This document shows, piece by piece, positions 1 to 8,667 of a stretch of 64,000 nucleotides of DNA. The position numbers and the translations under genes were made by a program. Numbering within the stretch: the first letter of the stretch is position 1; each line of letters begins with the position of its first letter. The notes beneath the pieces are model-generated. The model made no database searches. It was not told where the DNA came from and was given only the letters and a program-made list of their open reading frames with translations. This DNA comes from an uncultured Acetatifactor sp. (GTDB lineage Bacteria; Bacillota; Clostridia; Lachnospirales; Lachnospiraceae). The stretch is taken from the NCBI GenBank assembly GCA_934402315.1, contig CAKRTS010000012.1:1-64000 (forward strand), in the 5' to 3' direction.

Positions 1-1035
1 AATGTTTTCATCATTGATGACAGCCTTTTTGACCGTAGCAGTTGCAAGAAAACAGAACTGGGGTCTAAAGTTTTTGATCACACAGATATGCATTTCAAAA
101 AAGGGTTCCGAATGCTTACTTTAAGCTGGAGTGATGGAAATACACTGATCCCGGTAAACAGCTGTCTGCTGGCATCTGCAAAAGATACAAATATCATCGG
201 TCCGGTAAAGAACTTTGATAACAGAACCCTTGCAGGAAAAAGACGTAAACTTGCTCAGGCGAAAGCACCGGAAGCAATGATGACTCTGCCGGATACAGCC
301 CTCAGTTCAGGACTGGAAGCTGAGTATGTCCTGTTTGATTCCTGATTTTCCAACCCGGCACAGATCACAGCCATTCAAGCAAAAGGCATGGATGTGATCG
401 CCATGATCAAGAAAAGCAGTCGTATCAAGTATTCCTGCTGCGGTGAACAGCTGAATATCAAAGAGATATATTCCCGAAACAGAAAACGCCGTGGCAAATC
501 AAAATATCTGCTTTCTGTTGATGTCATGGTGGGAAAAGGAAATCCGGTTCCTGCAAAGATTGTTTGCGTAAGGAATAAAGCCAATCGGAAAGACTGGCTG
601 GCATTTATCTGCACTGACACAACTCTTTCTGAAGAGGAGATTATCCGTATTTATGGAAAATGCTGGCAGATCGAAGTTTTCTTCAAAACATGCAAATCCA
701 TGCTGAATCTGATCGGAGAATGCCACAGTTTATCTTATGATGCACTGACAGCCCATGTGGCTATTGTGTTTACCCGATATATGCTACTCGCAGTGGAGCA
801 ACGCCAAAATGAAGATCAGCGAACGCTTGGCGAGTTGTTCTTCTTTCTTGTCGATGAAATGGCAGACATTACTTTCTGCAGATCACTTAGCATCCTGATG
901 GATGCCTTAATGGCAAGCCTTCAGAAAATCCTAAAGCTCAGCAATGAGCAGTTGACTGCATTTACTGCTGATTTTGAATCAAGACTACCGAGATATCTGC
1001 GGAATGCACTTCATCCGGAAGCAGTAGCGGCATAA
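1..1035 (+). pseudogene. IS4-family DDE transposase, partial at window edge and broken by an in-frame TGA
   Basis: The reading frame is open from the first base and reads as a DDE transposase of the IS4 group. The first catalytic Asp lies in IIDDSLFDR near the window start, the second in VLFDS just before the break, and the Glu in the WQIEVFFK signature near position 670. At 343-345 a TGA stops the frame in VLFDS-stop-FSNP. Relatives usually read DSWF here, so a TGG Trp codon has probably become TGA. The frame then stays open to 1035. The 5' end lies outside the window. The protein would move its own IS by cut-and-paste, but this copy is probably inactive unless the TGA is read through. The IS family comes from motif memory, not a search. 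Confidence 0.8.
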
Positions 1036-1086
1036 ACCACTATTTTGTTAGCTGAAATATTGAATTTTCAAGGTGCGAATCCCATT

Positions 1087-1155
1087 TTAGGTATGGGAAG
1101 TCTTAGTTAAGTATTCTGCCATCTCATTTAAAATCTTTACTAACTTTTCTTCCAT
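1087..1155 (-). pseudogene. Truncated start of a small ORF next to the IS end (22 codons)
   Basis: A short minus-strand frame begins with ATG at 1155, seven bases after a GGAGG site, and reads MEEKLVKILNEMAEYL before changing character and stopping at 1087. The first 16 residues look like a real amphipathic N-terminus. It resembles small ORFs I recall beside tyrosine integrases in Clostridia, but this is a weak memory match. The end of the neighbouring IS lies near 1105-1110, so the insertion probably cut off the rest. It would be the third gene after the DUF3990/DUF3791-like pair, 45 bp downstream. Confidence 0.4.
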
Positions 1156-1156
1156 A

Positions 1157-1179
1157 CTGGTACCTCCTGTAAGTACCAG
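1157..1179 (-). promoter_or_regulatory. Small hairpin holding the RBS of the truncated ORF
   Basis: A perfect 7-bp inverted repeat (CTGGTAC at 1157-1163, GTACCAG at 1173-1179) has a 9-base loop. The GGAGG ribosome-binding site of the downstream short ORF lies in the loop and the first stem base. It could tune translation or be accidental. Confidence 0.35.
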
Positions 1180-1200
1180 CATCCTTCAACCATTTATCGT

Positions 1201-1662
1201 CTATATCATCTTCTGTTCTTTATAACATTCAAAAATGTAATTGGGATTTTCATAATAAACACTGCTATTGTAATCATCAATTTTAAAACTAATAAAAGAA
1301 TTGTATACTTCTATCAGTGCATCAACAATTTCAATTTTCTCTTCTTTTGCTACCATTTTTATCAGGCGCTTATATACTTTACCGATATCCCAATACGAAG
1401 GTACTGCATAAACACAAATCGCTATATTATCGAATTTGCCGGGAACAATATTGGCATCATTAATAAAATCCTCACTTACTGCATCAATGTTATCGCAGTG
1501 GTATACATCCGCAAGTTCATAAATCTTATTAATTCTGTCTTTTCCAAGCTTATTCACTACTTCTGATCGAATATTTTTCGTCTTACGCGCAATATATTCG
1601 ATTAAAGAGCAAGTAAAGAAAAGATTGTTGTCTTCTTGTGATTCTCTCCCTTGACCAACCAT
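1201..1662 (-). CDS. DUF3791-like protein, candidate antitoxin
   Basis: This is a 153-residue soluble protein of unknown function. Residues about 12-80 (LFFTCSLIEYIARKT onward, then a helical stretch with DAVSEDFIND) resemble the small DUF3791 family that sits beside DUF3990 genes, but it is longer than the 70-90 residues I associate with that family. The C-terminal half (VYAVPSYWDIGKVYKRL) is unfamiliar. Its ATG overlaps the stop codon of the upstream DUF3990 gene by one base (TGATG), so the two are translationally coupled. By position and family it is the likely antitoxin partner. No DNA-binding motif is visible. Confidence 0.5.
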   Translation of the reverse strand: MVGQGRESQEDNNLFFTCSLIEYIARKTKNIRSEVVNKLGKDRINKIYELADVYHCDNIDAVSEDFINDANIVPGKFDNIAICVYAVPSYWDIGKVYKRLIKMVAKEEKIEIVDALIEVYNSFISFKIDDYNSSVYYENPNYIFECYKEQKMI

Positions 1663-2123
1663 CAGCGTACCTCCTCAAAGCCTCTATATACCAAACACTT
1701 TAATGCCTCTTCTGTACAGAATACAATTTGATGTGTTGGATATTTAAACTTTGCTAAAACCCAGAACTGCTCTCTTGTTATGGTTCCGTCAATATAATCG
1801 GATACATAAGTATATATCTGGTCATCAGCCATAGCACCAATCACAATATCGTAGTCATGAGGTTGTCCACTTCTGCATGCTACAATAAAATCCAGCCATT
1901 CTTCTGTCATTTCTTTAAATTCTAATATCTTTAAACCCGACGGAATCTTTACGTCATATATTGATACAATTTTTGTATTGTAGCGTCTCGCCCATCTCTG
2001 TGCCTGTTCCTTTATAATAGTACAATAAAAACCAGTACCAAAATCTTTTGTATTTTTATTAATTCGTATCTCTGGTTTTTCAATCGTCTGATAGCCACCG
2101 TGATATACTGTCATCAACGCCAT
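1662..2123 (-). CDS. DUF3990 protein, candidate ADP-ribosyltransferase-like toxin
   Basis: The protein has 153 residues. The N-terminus MTVYHGG, followed by KDFGTGFYCT and EQAQRWARRY, fits the DUF3990 family, which is grouped with ADP-ribosyltransferase folds; the YHG triad would bind NAD. The central DYDIVIGAMADD and the later YPTHQIVFCTEEAL are also typical. A good RBS (GGAGG, six bases before ATG 2123) supports the start. The next gene overlaps it by one base. The pair lies between a degenerate IS and a restriction-gene remnant, the usual setting for a defence or plasmid-stability toxin-antitoxin module. The enzymatic activity and target are inference. Confidence 0.6.
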   Translation of the reverse strand: MALMTVYHGGYQTIEKPEIRINKNTKDFGTGFYCTIIKEQAQRWARRYNTKIVSIYDVKIPSGLKILEFKEMTEEWLDFIVACRSGQPHDYDIVIGAMADDQIYTYVSDYIDGTITREQFWVLAKFKYPTHQIVFCTEEALKCLVYRGFEEVR

Positions 2124-2156
2124 GTGCTGCCTCCTTTCAGGTGCATTTTAAAAATT

Positions 2157-2231
2157 CTACCCAAAATATTGTTGCATTAATGAATCAAACAATAACTGCG
2201 TTTCTTCTAATGCCTTTTGCGGTTGGGGTGC
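2157..2231 (-). pseudogene. C-terminal remnant of a type I restriction specificity subunit
   Basis: Twenty-four sense codons precede a TAG at 2157, ending KALEETQLLFDSLMQQYFG. This closely matches the usual C-terminal helix and tail of Clostridial HsdS proteins (typically ending SLMQ-YFG). A TAA directly precedes the fragment and no start codon exists, so only the tail remains. It sits upstream of the toxin-antitoxin pair and marks a decayed restriction locus. The match is from memory of the family. Confidence 0.5.
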
Positions 2232-2334
2232 TTACAAGTTACAATAATACAAGATAAATTATATCACTTTTCAAATTCTCGGTAAATGCGGAATCACGCA
2301 AATAAAGTTCTTTTCACTCTTTTGGCTCCTCGGC

Positions 2335-4119
2335 TTACAAATATTTTTGCGCTTGTAAACTAAACAGACGTGCGTATCGTCCATTCCTCTTCATAAGCTC
2401 CTCATGGGAACCCTGTTCTATTATGTGCCCATCCTCCAGAACCAGGATTCTATCTGCCAATACAATATTAGACAGCCGATGTGAAATCAGCACAGAACTT
2501 TTATTCTTTGACAGTCTGTAAAAATCCTGAAATATTGTATTTTCTGCAACCGGATCTAACGCAGCAGACGGTTCATCTAACAACACAATGGGTGCATCTT
2601 TAAAAAAGGCTCTTGCCAAAGAAATCCTCTGCCACTGCCCCCCGGATAGTTCTCTGCCTTCCGGGTCAAATCTTCTGGTCATGTTTTCTTCCAAACCCTT
2701 TTCCCACGACTCTATAAATTCAGAAGCCCTACTTTTCCGGCATGCATTTATTATCGATGCATCATCCTTCATTCTTGTCACATCTGCCAAGGCTACATTT
2801 TCCCGAAGCGAAAGACTGTATTTGACATAATCCTGAAAAAGTACCCCGAACAATGCCCTCAGTGCATGAATATCATATTCCCGATAATCCACTCCATCTA
2901 ATAAGATTTTTCCCTCTGTGGGGTCATAAAAACGGCATAATAGCTTAACAAGCGTACTTTTCCCACTTCCGTTTAATCCAACCAGACCAACACATTCATC
3001 CCAACGAAGCTTAAAAGAGCAATGTTCCAATACATTCTGCCCGGAGTTTGGATAATGAAATGATACATCGCAAAATTCTATGCATGGAGCTTTACCCGGT
3101 TTTAGGGTTCCGCTTTTATCCAATAGGGGCTTCATCTCCAAAAAACCTCTGACATCATCTAATTCATTTGAATTTCTGTCAAATTCATTCAGTCGATATG
3201 CAACATTTTCTATATCCGTGCGAAATTGAGCTGCAATGGAAACATAATAGGCAACATCTCCTATACCTATTTCTCTGGCAACCAGTTTCATAATTGCCAA
3301 AACATAGATAATGATTTCATTTGCTGTCATAACCAGCAAAGAAAAGGACTCCATTAAAGCTGCTTTCTTTTCCTTTGCCCGATATGCTTTCTCCAAGCTC
3401 TGCCAAACCGCCCTGTACCGGTTTAAAAAGGTACTTTTTAAATGGTATAGCCTTATTTCCTGCCGATTATCGCCGGAAAAAATGTTTTTAAAATACTCCT
3501 GTCTTCTCCACTGCTGCGCATATTCTTTTTCAAAAACATACTCGTCCTTATTTCTCACTTTATCGAAAAATATTGAGGGAATACACATCAATAAAATCAC
3601 CGGAAGCAAAAAAGGATTCAATGTCAGCAACAGCAACACAGATATTATCACCCGAAGCAGTCCCTGTGTTATGTCAAAAACGAAAGTCACCATTTGTTTC
3701 ATCTGGTGAATCAGATTCCATGAGTTCGCTGTATGGTCTTTTAACGAACTGGTATCAAAAAATTCCATATCAATAGATGAGATTTTATCCACCATCAGGT
3801 CGTCCAGATAAAAGGTTATTTTATCCTCGTACTCATGGGTGAAATATTCCGATATAATTCCTATCGCTTTCTCTGCCAGTACCGACAGGCAATATGCCCC
3901 TGCAAACCATATTGTTACTTCTATCAGCGAAGCTATATTATGATCTGCTAATTCTGTAAGTGCATTTAACAATTTACGCCATAGAAGCAGAGGCAGATAC
4001 GGAATGACTGCTGAAATCAGGGACAAAATGCTTTTCATAATAAAGGTACTTTTTGATGCCCAAAATATAATTTTCACTGCATAGAAAAAATTATCAGCAT
4101 ATTGTTTTGCCTTATGCAC
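2335..4119 (-). CDS. ABC exporter subunit (permease fused to ATPase)
   Basis: The 594-residue half-transporter has an N-terminal membrane domain of about six helices (residues about 25-310) and a C-terminal ATPase. Walker A GLNGSGKST, signature LSGGQWQR, Walker B VLLDEPSAALD and the H-loop SHRLS are all canonical. The start is placed at GTG 4119, eight bases after GGGAGG; a longer frame upstream lies inside the preceding gene. It overlaps the upstream ABC gene by eight bases, so the two probably form a heterodimer. The LSGGQWQ form is common in peptide or lipid-type exporters of Clostridia. The substrate is unknown; a preceding deacetylase gene suggests an envelope-related cargo or function. 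Confidence 0.85.
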   Translation of the reverse strand: MHKAKQYADNFFYAVKIIFWASKSTFIMKSILSLISAVIPYLPLLLWRKLLNALTELADHNIASLIEVTIWFAGAYCLSVLAEKAIGIISEYFTHEYEDKITFYLDDLMVDKISSIDMEFFDTSSLKDHTANSWNLIHQMKQMVTFVFDITQGLLRVIISVLLLLTLNPFLLPVILLMCIPSIFFDKVRNKDEYVFEKEYAQQWRRQEYFKNIFSGDNRQEIRLYHLKSTFLNRYRAVWQSLEKAYRAKEKKAALMESFSLLVMTANEIIIYVLAIMKLVAREIGIGDVAYYVSIAAQFRTDIENVAYRLNEFDRNSNELDDVRGFLEMKPLLDKSGTLKPGKAPCIEFCDVSFHYPNSGQNVLEHCSFKLRWDECVGLVGLNGSGKSTLVKLLCRFYDPTEGKILLDGVDYREYDIHALRALFGVLFQDYVKYSLSLRENVALADVTRMKDDASIINACRKSRASEFIESWEKGLEENMTRRFDPEGRELSGGQWQRISLARAFFKDAPIVLLDEPSAALDPVAENTIFQDFYRLSKNKSSVLISHRLSNIVLADRILVLEDGHIIEQGSHEELMKRNGRYARLFSLQAQKYL

Positions 4120-5914
4120 CCCTTCTTCCTCCCTTGTACTTCTCTGCCTGCAGATTATATAGCACAGCATATCTGCCATTTAATTCCATCAATTCTTTGT
4201 GAGTTCCCTGCTCGACTATAGTTCCCTGCTCCAATACTAATATCTTATCTGCCATCACAATACCGGACAACCGATGGGAAATGATAATTCCGCTCTTATT
4301 CTTACTCATTTTCTGAAAAGATGTAAAAATATAGTCTTCCGCCTCAGGGTCCAGTGCAGAAGAAGGCTCGTCCAATACCATTATGTCAGCTTCTTTGAAA
4401 AATGTCCTTGCAATGGCAATTTTCTGCCACTGACCACCAGATAGTTCCAGCCCCTGATCATCAAATTCTCTCGTCAGCATCGTATTATAACCATCTGGAA
4501 TATCCACCAATATTTTTTCTAGGGCTGCTGCGGCAATCGCATCATATACCTCCGCTTCCTTCTCTGCCCGTTCTGTATCCGATAAAGTGATATTTTCCTT
4601 TAAGGTTAATGCATATTTGGTAATATCCTGGAAACACACTCCAAAAAGGCTATGTAATGCCTCTAAAGAATATTCTGTTATATCTCTGCGGTCAATCAGA
4701 ATTCTTCCTTTCTCAGGCTGATAGAATCTGAGTAACAATTTAATAATTGTGGATTTGCCGGAACCATTGACACCTACAAGGGCTATTTTTTTACCACTCT
4801 CCACCTTAAAGCTTACATCCTTGATCGCATAACTATCGCTTCCCGGATACTTAAAGTAAACGTGTTTAAATTCTATTTCAGGACAATTACTGATGTCTGC
4901 GTGGTCTCCGCTGCGGATTTTATTTTTATATCCCAGAAACTGATTAAACCGAAGCATCTGCGGATGCACAAATTCAAGTTCAAAAGAAAAAGCGTCGAAT
5001 ATGTATACCAATTTGCTGCCTATTGTCTTTGCCAGTTCAACAAATAGAACAAGCGTACCTAATGTCATCATTCCCGACATTACATCCCTGACCGAGAGAA
5101 GTATTACTCCTGCGAAGCCACCATAGGAAAGCAGCATAGAAAAAATTTTCCCCTTAAGACTCTTTATAAATATCTTCTTTCGGCCGCTCCGTATCTTCCC
5201 CCACATATCAGAATATTTATTGCGGAAATAAGTTTTCAAGTTGTACAATCTGACTTCCTTCGCAAAGTACTCTCCCGTCAGAATATACTTAAAATAATCC
5301 TTTTCCCGTTCAAATGGCACTTGTTGAAAGGACCATGCTGTAAATTCCTTTTTTTGCTTATATGCCAGAATGCCGCCCGGTATATAGGTAACTATAAAGA
5401 AGATTCCGACAATCCAATTATAGGATAAAAAGAGAACCAGGCATGAGAGCAAAGCAATCAATTCAGATATACAGAAAAAAACATTGGAGACGGCACCGGA
5501 AATATAAGTCTCACTCTGCTGCGCAGCATATAAAGCATCCTGATTCTCCGGATTGTCAAAAAAATCCATATCTACTTCTGCCATTTTCTGCATAACCATT
5601 TGATTTAATGTACAGTTGGACGCCCTGTTTATTCTCTCTGTCAACATATTGTTGGCTGACATCATCAGCGAAGCTACTATCTGAAGCGTCAAAAAAAGTC
5701 CTAAGTATATCCACACATCCGCTTTTATTGAATAAGAGTCATAAATTTGGGTAAAAGCGTCAACTAACAGCTTCCATAGCCACGCAGATAATAATGGGAT
5801 CGCACTATATAGCCCAACTACCACAACATATAGCACCGCAACCTTTCGCTCTGCCTGAAACATCAATTTAAGCCTAAACCATTCTGTATGTGCTACCTGC
5901 TTTATTTTCTGCAC
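4112..5914 (-). CDS. ABC exporter subunit (permease fused to ATPase)
   Basis: A 600-residue half-transporter and partner of the next gene, with which it overlaps by eight bases. It has a membrane domain (helices between residues about 25 and 300) followed by an ATPase with GVNGSGKST, LSGGQWQK, MVLDEPSSALD and SHRLSG. Both subunits keep the catalytic Glu and the His switch, so both ATP sites could be active. A GTG start follows a strong GGGAGGGG site. The deacetylase gene ends 18 bases upstream, giving a three-gene operon. Proposed function: ATP-driven export of an unidentified peptide, lipid or glycan precursor. Confidence 0.85.
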   Translation of the reverse strand: MQKIKQVAHTEWFRLKLMFQAERKVAVLYVVVVGLYSAIPLLSAWLWKLLVDAFTQIYDSYSIKADVWIYLGLFLTLQIVASLMMSANNMLTERINRASNCTLNQMVMQKMAEVDMDFFDNPENQDALYAAQQSETYISGAVSNVFFCISELIALLSCLVLFLSYNWIVGIFFIVTYIPGGILAYKQKKEFTAWSFQQVPFEREKDYFKYILTGEYFAKEVRLYNLKTYFRNKYSDMWGKIRSGRKKIFIKSLKGKIFSMLLSYGGFAGVILLSVRDVMSGMMTLGTLVLFVELAKTIGSKLVYIFDAFSFELEFVHPQMLRFNQFLGYKNKIRSGDHADISNCPEIEFKHVYFKYPGSDSYAIKDVSFKVESGKKIALVGVNGSGKSTIIKLLLRFYQPEKGRILIDRRDITEYSLEALHSLFGVCFQDITKYALTLKENITLSDTERAEKEAEVYDAIAAAALEKILVDIPDGYNTMLTREFDDQGLELSGGQWQKIAIARTFFKEADIMVLDEPSSALDPEAEDYIFTSFQKMSKNKSGIIISHRLSGIVMADKILVLEQGTIVEQGTHKELMELNGRYAVLYNLQAEKYKGGRRGA

Positions 5915-5932
5915 TACACCCCTCCCTCTGGC

Positions 5933-6634
5933 TTATTGTTCAATAAATGTAGGCTTCTCAAATACAAAGCCATTTTCCAATAAATGATTAATAAACAACT
6001 TATAATATTCCGGCAACATTTCCTCCGTCTCATCATGTGCATGCATTAATATGATATGGTGATTGTTCTCTTCAAATAATACAGCACCGGAACTGGGATT
6101 TTTATCATGCATTCTTTCAAATACCGATTCCTTTGTAAAATCTGACCCATGTCTAATATAGAACTCTCCAAAATCAAATGTCCAGAAAGTATCTATATCT
6201 TTATCCAATTCATACTCACTCCACCATGAATATGATATCTGCGCATCGTTGACCTTGTGAAATCCATGATTTTTCAAATACATCTGTAATTCTGATTTAT
6301 TTTCTCCCCCCTTGTTCCCATATGGAAATCTAAATGGTCTATATATGCGTTCTATGCCTGCATCGCTATATAATCGGCTAATTATTTTCTCACATTTCTC
6401 AATTTCCTCAACGCATGCTTCCATTGACATTGAAGCAAATTTGGGATGGCTGTAACTATGGTTCCCAATTATCATCCCATTTTTCACTGCATAAATTGCT
6501 TCATCATAATATTTTTCAATATTCTGTCCAATAGCAAAAAGTATCGCACATATGCCTTTTTCATTTAAATAATCAACAATCGCCGGCGTGTTCTTAGAAG
6601 CAATATCATCAATTGTCAATATACCACCATTCAT
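5933..6634 (-). CDS. Polysaccharide deacetylase (NodB-like, CE4)
   Basis: The protein has 233 residues and the NodB fold motifs in order: TIDD near the N-terminus (catalytic base and metal-binding Asp), NHSYSHP (metal-binding His pair), and RFPYGNKG (motif 3). HILMHAH near the C-terminus supplies the last His. CE4 enzymes remove N- or O-acetyl groups from peptidoglycan or other glycans using a divalent metal. There is no signal peptide, so either it acts in the cytoplasm or a secretion signal was lost. The ATG at 6634 follows AAAGGAGG; an upstream ATG contains the RBS and is unlikely. It leads the operon with two ABC subunits. A repeat copy begins 25 bp upstream, so the promoter must lie in or beyond that repeat. 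Confidence 0.8.
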   Translation of the reverse strand: MNGGILTIDDIASKNTPAIVDYLNEKGICAILFAIGQNIEKYYDEAIYAVKNGMIIGNHSYSHPKFASMSMEACVEEIEKCEKIISRLYSDAGIERIYRPFRFPYGNKGGENKSELQMYLKNHGFHKVNDAQISYSWWSEYELDKDIDTFWTFDFGEFYIRHGSDFTKESVFERMHDKNPSSGAVLFEENNHHIILMHAHDETEEMLPEYYKLFINHLLENGFVFEKPTFIEQ

Positions 6635-6659
6635 CTCAAGACCTCCTTTCACTCCTTCG

Positions 6660-6944
6660 GGGACGTTTCTTTTGTCACGATACCGGGGGCAAAAGTACCA
6701 ATAGGCTGTAATTGTCAGAATTGTTTGAATGTGTAGAAACCTCTAGCTGTGCTTAGTGGTAACCAAAGAGCGTTATGAACAAAAATCCGCCTGTTTGAGC
6801 GTAGCGAGTTAAGGATTTTTGCGAATGCTCTTAGCTGTTTGATTAACACTTAGCACAACTTGGTTTCGGAACCCTGAAAACAATTCAGACAATTTCAGCC
6901 GGATGAGGCTTTTGACCCCAGTATCGTGACAAAAGAAACGTCCC
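6660..6944. repeat. MITE-like palindromic repeat, copy 1 (285 bp)
   Basis: Both ends carry a perfect 24-bp inverted repeat (GGGACGTTTCTTTTGTCACG outward form), extended to about 36 bp with two mismatches. The interior is also self-complementary: GCTGTGCTTAGTG pairs with CACTTAGCACA, and AAGAGC-CAAAAATCC pairs with GGATTTTTGC-GCTCTT around a small loop. The whole unit could fold into one long hairpin. It codes for nothing. Positions 6674-6898 are identical to 8310-8534 in copy 2, which points to recent spread. Confidence 0.9.
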
Positions 6945-6964
6945 TCTGGCACCCAGCCACCAAA

Positions 6965-7753
6965 TTACTTTTTCACAAGATATAACATTACCAACTGTGG
7001 CATTTCCACAATCCCACCCTTATCATTTATATACCGATGAACTTCCTCTAAATATGTCCGTCTTACACTTTCCTCCAAAAGCTGTGTACTGGAATAAGTA
7101 TTAAGTAATGCTACATATCTGTCTGCATCATAAGTATCTGTCCATCTAAACTCATAACACTCTGGTTCGCCAAAATATCCCCCTGACTGAATCTGTCCTA
7201 TTCGCTTTTCTTTCACTTGTCTAATCCCAGTATCATCAAAACCAAGTGATTCATTCGGCAGATATTTTTTCTTAATATTGTTCAAACCTTCAAATATCCC
7301 AAAGTTATAATAAGTAACCGAGGACATCTGCCAGAACACCGCCATTGTACCACCCGTCTTTAGCATTCTATAGGCCTTCGGATACCCCACTTCACTGTCA
7401 ATCCAGTGAAATGCTGTTGCAGAATAGATAACATCATATTTTTTATCCTCAGCCATATCTTCAAAATAAGAATAAACAACAGCCACATTACCATTATCTC
7501 TATACTTTTCACTAAGAAAATCTGCCTGTTCCTTACTAACTTCCAATAAATCAATATTGCAAAAACAATTTCTTAAAATCAAATCCGTAGCCTGTCCCGT
7601 TCCTGCTCCTACTTCAAGCACATCTGCATTATCATCAATTTCACAAAATGCTTGAATTTTATCATATAATTCCTGCGGATACTTTGGGCGGGCATATTCA
7701 TAATCATCTATAACATTGGAAAATGTATTTTTCAGCATATCCTTTCGACTCAT
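6965..7753 (-). CDS. Class I SAM-dependent methyltransferase
   Basis: A 262-residue cytoplasmic protein with the Rossmann-type methyltransferase motif I VLEVGAGTGQAT at about residue 45, followed by LLEVSKEQ (motif II acidic residue) and YSATAFHWID (motif IV region). The N-terminus DYEYARPKYP is typical of the UbiE-like/methyltransferase 11 group that acts on small molecules. The substrate is unknown. The gene follows the GNAT gene by nine bases and is probably cotranscribed; repeat copies flank this two-gene unit on both sides. Such GNAT-methyltransferase pairs often modify antibiotics or metabolites, but nothing here fixes that. Confidence 0.8.
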   Translation of the reverse strand: MSRKDMLKNTFSNVIDDYEYARPKYPQELYDKIQAFCEIDDNADVLEVGAGTGQATDLILRNCFCNIDLLEVSKEQADFLSEKYRDNGNVAVVYSYFEDMAEDKKYDVIYSATAFHWIDSEVGYPKAYRMLKTGGTMAVFWQMSSVTYYNFGIFEGLNNIKKKYLPNESLGFDDTGIRQVKEKRIGQIQSGGYFGEPECYEFRWTDTYDADRYVALLNTYSSTQLLEESVRRTYLEEVHRYINDKGGIVEMPQLVMLYLVKK

Positions 7754-7762
7754 AACACCGCC

Positions 7763-8269
7763 TCATTTTCTGTTTATCCAAACATAATATTTTCCAGCTT
7801 GTATTTTTTCAACAATACCACCATTTGCCATGGCAACAGCAAAAGAAGCTTTATTTTCTTCCCTTATGGTAAGCAATATCTTGTCCACATTTAATGAAAC
7901 ACTCTCTTGCAGCAAAAGCTTAAGAAAAATTTTACCAAAGCCTTTATTTCTTTCTGATGGAATGATTGCATAGCCTACATTACCGCCATCTGCAAGAAGT
8001 CTGTCTGTAAGATAATGCCTGATTTTTCCATAACCCACAGGTCTTCCATCCGCATATAGCCAGTATGTAGTTTCCGGCACTTTCCAACCATCAATTACTC
8101 CCTCTTGTAACGAATTTGCCATTGCCTTTACAAGCCAAACTTTGAATTCCTCATAGCTCTTACCATTTACATTATTTATAAATCCGTTCTCATTTGCCGG
8201 AATGTTTTGCAACATTTCGTAAATTTCTTCTCCATCTTCAAGAGACATTTTTTTGATTTCTATGTTCAC
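7763..8269 (-). CDS. GNAT-family N-acetyltransferase
   Basis: A 168-residue protein with the GNAT fold: GYGKIRHYL (beta strand 4 region), VGYAIIPSERNKGFGK (motif A, acetyl-CoA pyrophosphate loop) and the C-terminal VAMANGGIVEK. It transfers an acetyl group from acetyl-CoA to an unknown amine. The GTG at 8269 follows GGAGG by nine bases. It is the first gene of a two-gene unit with the methyltransferase. Repeat copy 2 begins 20 bp upstream of the start codon, so any promoter lies within or beyond the repeat. Confidence 0.8.
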   Translation of the reverse strand: MNIEIKKMSLEDGEEIYEMLQNIPANENGFINNVNGKSYEEFKVWLVKAMANSLQEGVIDGWKVPETTYWLYADGRPVGYGKIRHYLTDRLLADGGNVGYAIIPSERNKGFGKIFLKLLLQESVSLNVDKILLTIREENKASFAVAMANGGIVEKIQAGKYYVWINRK

Positions 8270-8289
8270 GCCACATACCTCCTATTTGC

Positions 8290-8630
8290 GCCGGAGGGCC
8301 GTTCCTTTCGTCACGATACCGGGGGCAAAAGTACCAATAGGCTGTAATTGTCAGAATTGTTTGAATGTGTAGAAACCTCTAGCTGTGCTTAGTGGTAACC
8401 AAAGAGCGTTATGAACAAAAATCCGCCTGTTTGAGCGTAGCGAGTTAAGGATTTTTGCGAATGCTCTTAGCTGTTTGATTAACACTTAGCACAACTTGGT
8501 TTCGGAACCCTGAAAACAATTCAGACAATTTCAGACAGATGGGGCTTTTGACCCCAATATCTCGTCACGACCAGCGTCCCCCTGTCACGCTATATAGCCC
8601 CAACCCTGACAAAAGGAACGTCCCTCTGGC
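8290..8630. repeat. MITE-like palindromic repeat, copy 2 (341 bp)
   Basis: The copy shares a 225-bp identical core (8310-8534) with copy 1. Its ends form a longer imperfect inverted repeat (GCCGGAGGGCCGTTCC at 8290 against the complement of GGAACGTCCCTCTGGC at 8615-8630). About 50 bp near the right end are extra relative to copy 1 and contain further GTCACG-type motifs, as if a second end had been added. It codes for nothing. Confidence 0.85.
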
Positions 8631-8667
8631 ATCAAGTGTTGATACTTGTTGTATACTAAATATCAAT

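Noticed and set aside
343..345. Selenocysteine or other recoding at the transposase TGA
   Set aside because: The expected residue is Trp, no selenocysteine hairpin is evident just downstream, and IS copies often decay by nonsense mutation.
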